Part shown: in pieces, positions 62,844-64,000 of the stretch
How positions within the stretch are numbered: the first letter of the stretch is position 1
Layout: every line of letters starts with the position of its first letter
Assembly: GCF_050908995.1 (NCBI RefSeq)
Contig: NC_135122.1
Location: 11,510,501-11,574,500 of the forward strand
Reading direction: 5' to 3'
DNA from: Andrena cerasifolii
Lineage: Eukaryota; Arthropoda; Insecta; Hymenoptera; Andrenidae
Length of the DNA stretch: 64,000 bases
Notes under the pieces: generated by a model
The model's database searches: none
What the model saw: the letters and a program-made list of their open reading frames with translations, nothing else
Told to the model about the DNA's origin: nothing
Made by a program: the position numbers and the translations under genes

Positions 62844-63230
62844 TTGTAAAGCTCCATTCTCAAATGTGATGTCTCCTTCGGAGATTGCGTACGTGAACAT
62901 CGCTTCTGTGCAATTAGGCATGCCTGTGCTGACTTTCAGAAAATCCACCTCGGCGAACTTGCCCGCGAGGAATGGTAGAAGCTCGTCGGTGTCCGAGTAA
63001 TTTCCGATCGGGTTGACGTAAGTGTCGATGTCCAACGCCGATACGCAGCTTTTCGAGCGCACGTCGAAGAGATTGTTCTTTGGGCAGCATCGCCGGACGT
63101 CGAATAGTCGTGGCAGTGACACGGACTGTGTCTCTTCAGCCTCCTCCCTGTCTTTGTTCGATCGGCAGTGGGCAACTATGGGGACACTCTCGTTGCCTTG
63201 GACGTGCAGAATTTCGAGGCAGAGCGGTAA
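62844..63230 (-). CDS. Methuselah-like GPCR, exon 1 in window (first ectodomain)
   Basis: 387 bp (129 codons, phase 0 at the right-hand join), from the acceptor TCATTCACAG before 63230 to the donor GTGAGT at 62843. Seen: an N-terminal stretch LPLCLEILHV, C22, then RLFDVRRCCPKNN (about 41-53) and SKSCV. After these come a sequon NYSD, FLAGKFAEVDFLKV, MPNCTEAMFTY and TFENGALQ. The C-C-P block and the F-E-N-G strand are the recognisable Methuselah ectodomain features. The exon is extracellular. No start codon or signal peptide is present, so at least one exon lies further right. ATG-like codons inside it are not starts. Confidence 0.92.
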
Positions 63231-63764
63231 CTGTGAATGAAATTCAGTGGGAATTACTTTTACCCCTCCTGTCTCCTTCGTCAGATGAAAATGAAATTTC
63301 GTAACTTCGTGAATATGGATTTTAAGAGAAATTGGTTGGCAAGGATATCGAAGAATTCAAAGACTGCTGTACGATGGCTGTGCGATATTCTTTGTTCCTT
63401 GTGGTTTTCAATTTTCAAGACTCTCCAAGTCTCTTTTAATTGTTTTGGTCGAAAGTATATAGTATTGAAAAGTATTGAATAGCCGTGAATAGTATTGAAA
63501 AATATTTAAATACGCAGACATTTTTTGCAGATTATAAAATGATTGCAACTTGAGTGATGTTTTTTTTTTAGTTTCGAAGTAATTTACGTACTAAGTAATA
63601 AGAAGTCATCGTCGTATGATTATTTGAAAAATATGTATAATTCGTAAAGAGAAAGAATTATCAAATGAGTGTAAAGCATTTTTCTTGGCCAAAGTTAAAA
63701 AGTGTGTTGAATGAAGTAATCAGAAGTTTCTGAATCTCAGTGCCACAACCATCTGCTGCAACAC
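63231..63764. other. receptor intron, upstream exon not found
   Basis: The - strand acceptor at 63231 implies an intron. I saw no signal-peptide exon with ATG and donor in this stretch; it is AT-rich and without recognisable repeats. Confidence 0.5.
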
Positions 63765-64000
63765 TTAAGGGGACTAGGCAGTCTAAAAATCGATTTTTTT
63801 ATTGAAAAAAATCCGGTGACTTCGTAATTTTTTTATGAAAATCTCAAATTTTTACAGTAAATTTCAGTCGAAGTCTCTGTTTGCAGATTTCTGAAGGTGA
63901 CATTAATTTTCCCTCGGCCAGATAACGCTTACCAACCAATACCATCACTCAATGAAAAATCAAAAAACTCTATCTCCCTCCAAAAACCCTCAGACACCTC
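63765..64000. mobile_element. left end of a TTAA-type element, cut by window edge
   Basis: TTAAGGGGACTAGGCAGTCT followed by AT-rich DNA with AAAAATCGATTTTTT. The TTAAGGGG start equals that of the 14612 and 48322 elements. The right end lies outside the window, so the call rests on one terminus only. Confidence 0.5.

Overview
The window looks like a piece of an insect nuclear genome. It is AT-rich with GC/CpG-rich patches, the coding sequence is confined to short exons with GT-AG borders and long introns, and it carries many small inverted-repeat (MITE-like) elements. A hymenopteran, probably a bee, is my best guess from the gene types and the overall texture, but no single feature proves it. 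I found no rRNA, tRNA, CRISPR array, operon or intact transposase gene.

Only two protein-coding genes can be supported, and they converge. On the + strand are the last two coding exons (9884-10048 and 23823-24350) of a sodium/hydrogen exchanger of the NHA / SLC9B (CPA2) family. They are separated by a 13.8 kb intron, join in phase 0, and end at a TGA at 24348-24350. The earlier exons, with the ion-binding acidic residues, must lie left of the window. On the - strand are eight coding exons (63230 down to 31228) of a Methuselah-like class B-related G-protein coupled receptor. All seven internal joins agree in phase and give 635 residues plus a stop. One of them is a 79-bp exon carrying transmembrane helix 3. 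The signal-peptide exon is missing and should lie right of 63230. The extracellular part looks like two Methuselah-type ectodomain units in tandem, which is the most interesting coding observation here.

Layout: 1-9883 is non-coding sequence left of the NHA exon, with a GA microsatellite, a foldback element at 1.5-1.8 kb, a 25-bp minisatellite at 6.7-7.0 kb and a foldback at 9.4 kb. 10049-23822 is the NHA intron with four MITE-like insertions and one possible extra repeat. 24351-31227 is the convergent intergenic stretch with a 636-bp foldback. 31228-63230 is the receptor gene, whose introns hold at least a dozen small elements and tandem repeats. 63231-64000 holds the edge of another TTAA-flanked element.

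The repeat content is the second theme. Several families recur: hAT-like elements beginning CAGTGGCGC (two with perfect 8-bp target duplications), TTAA-flanked piggyBac-like elements, a family ending in CAAGGGAAGATCCC, and several near-perfect hairpin elements. I saw no coding system that is clearly new. The best candidates for new description are the doubled receptor ectodomain and the unnamed non-autonomous element families.
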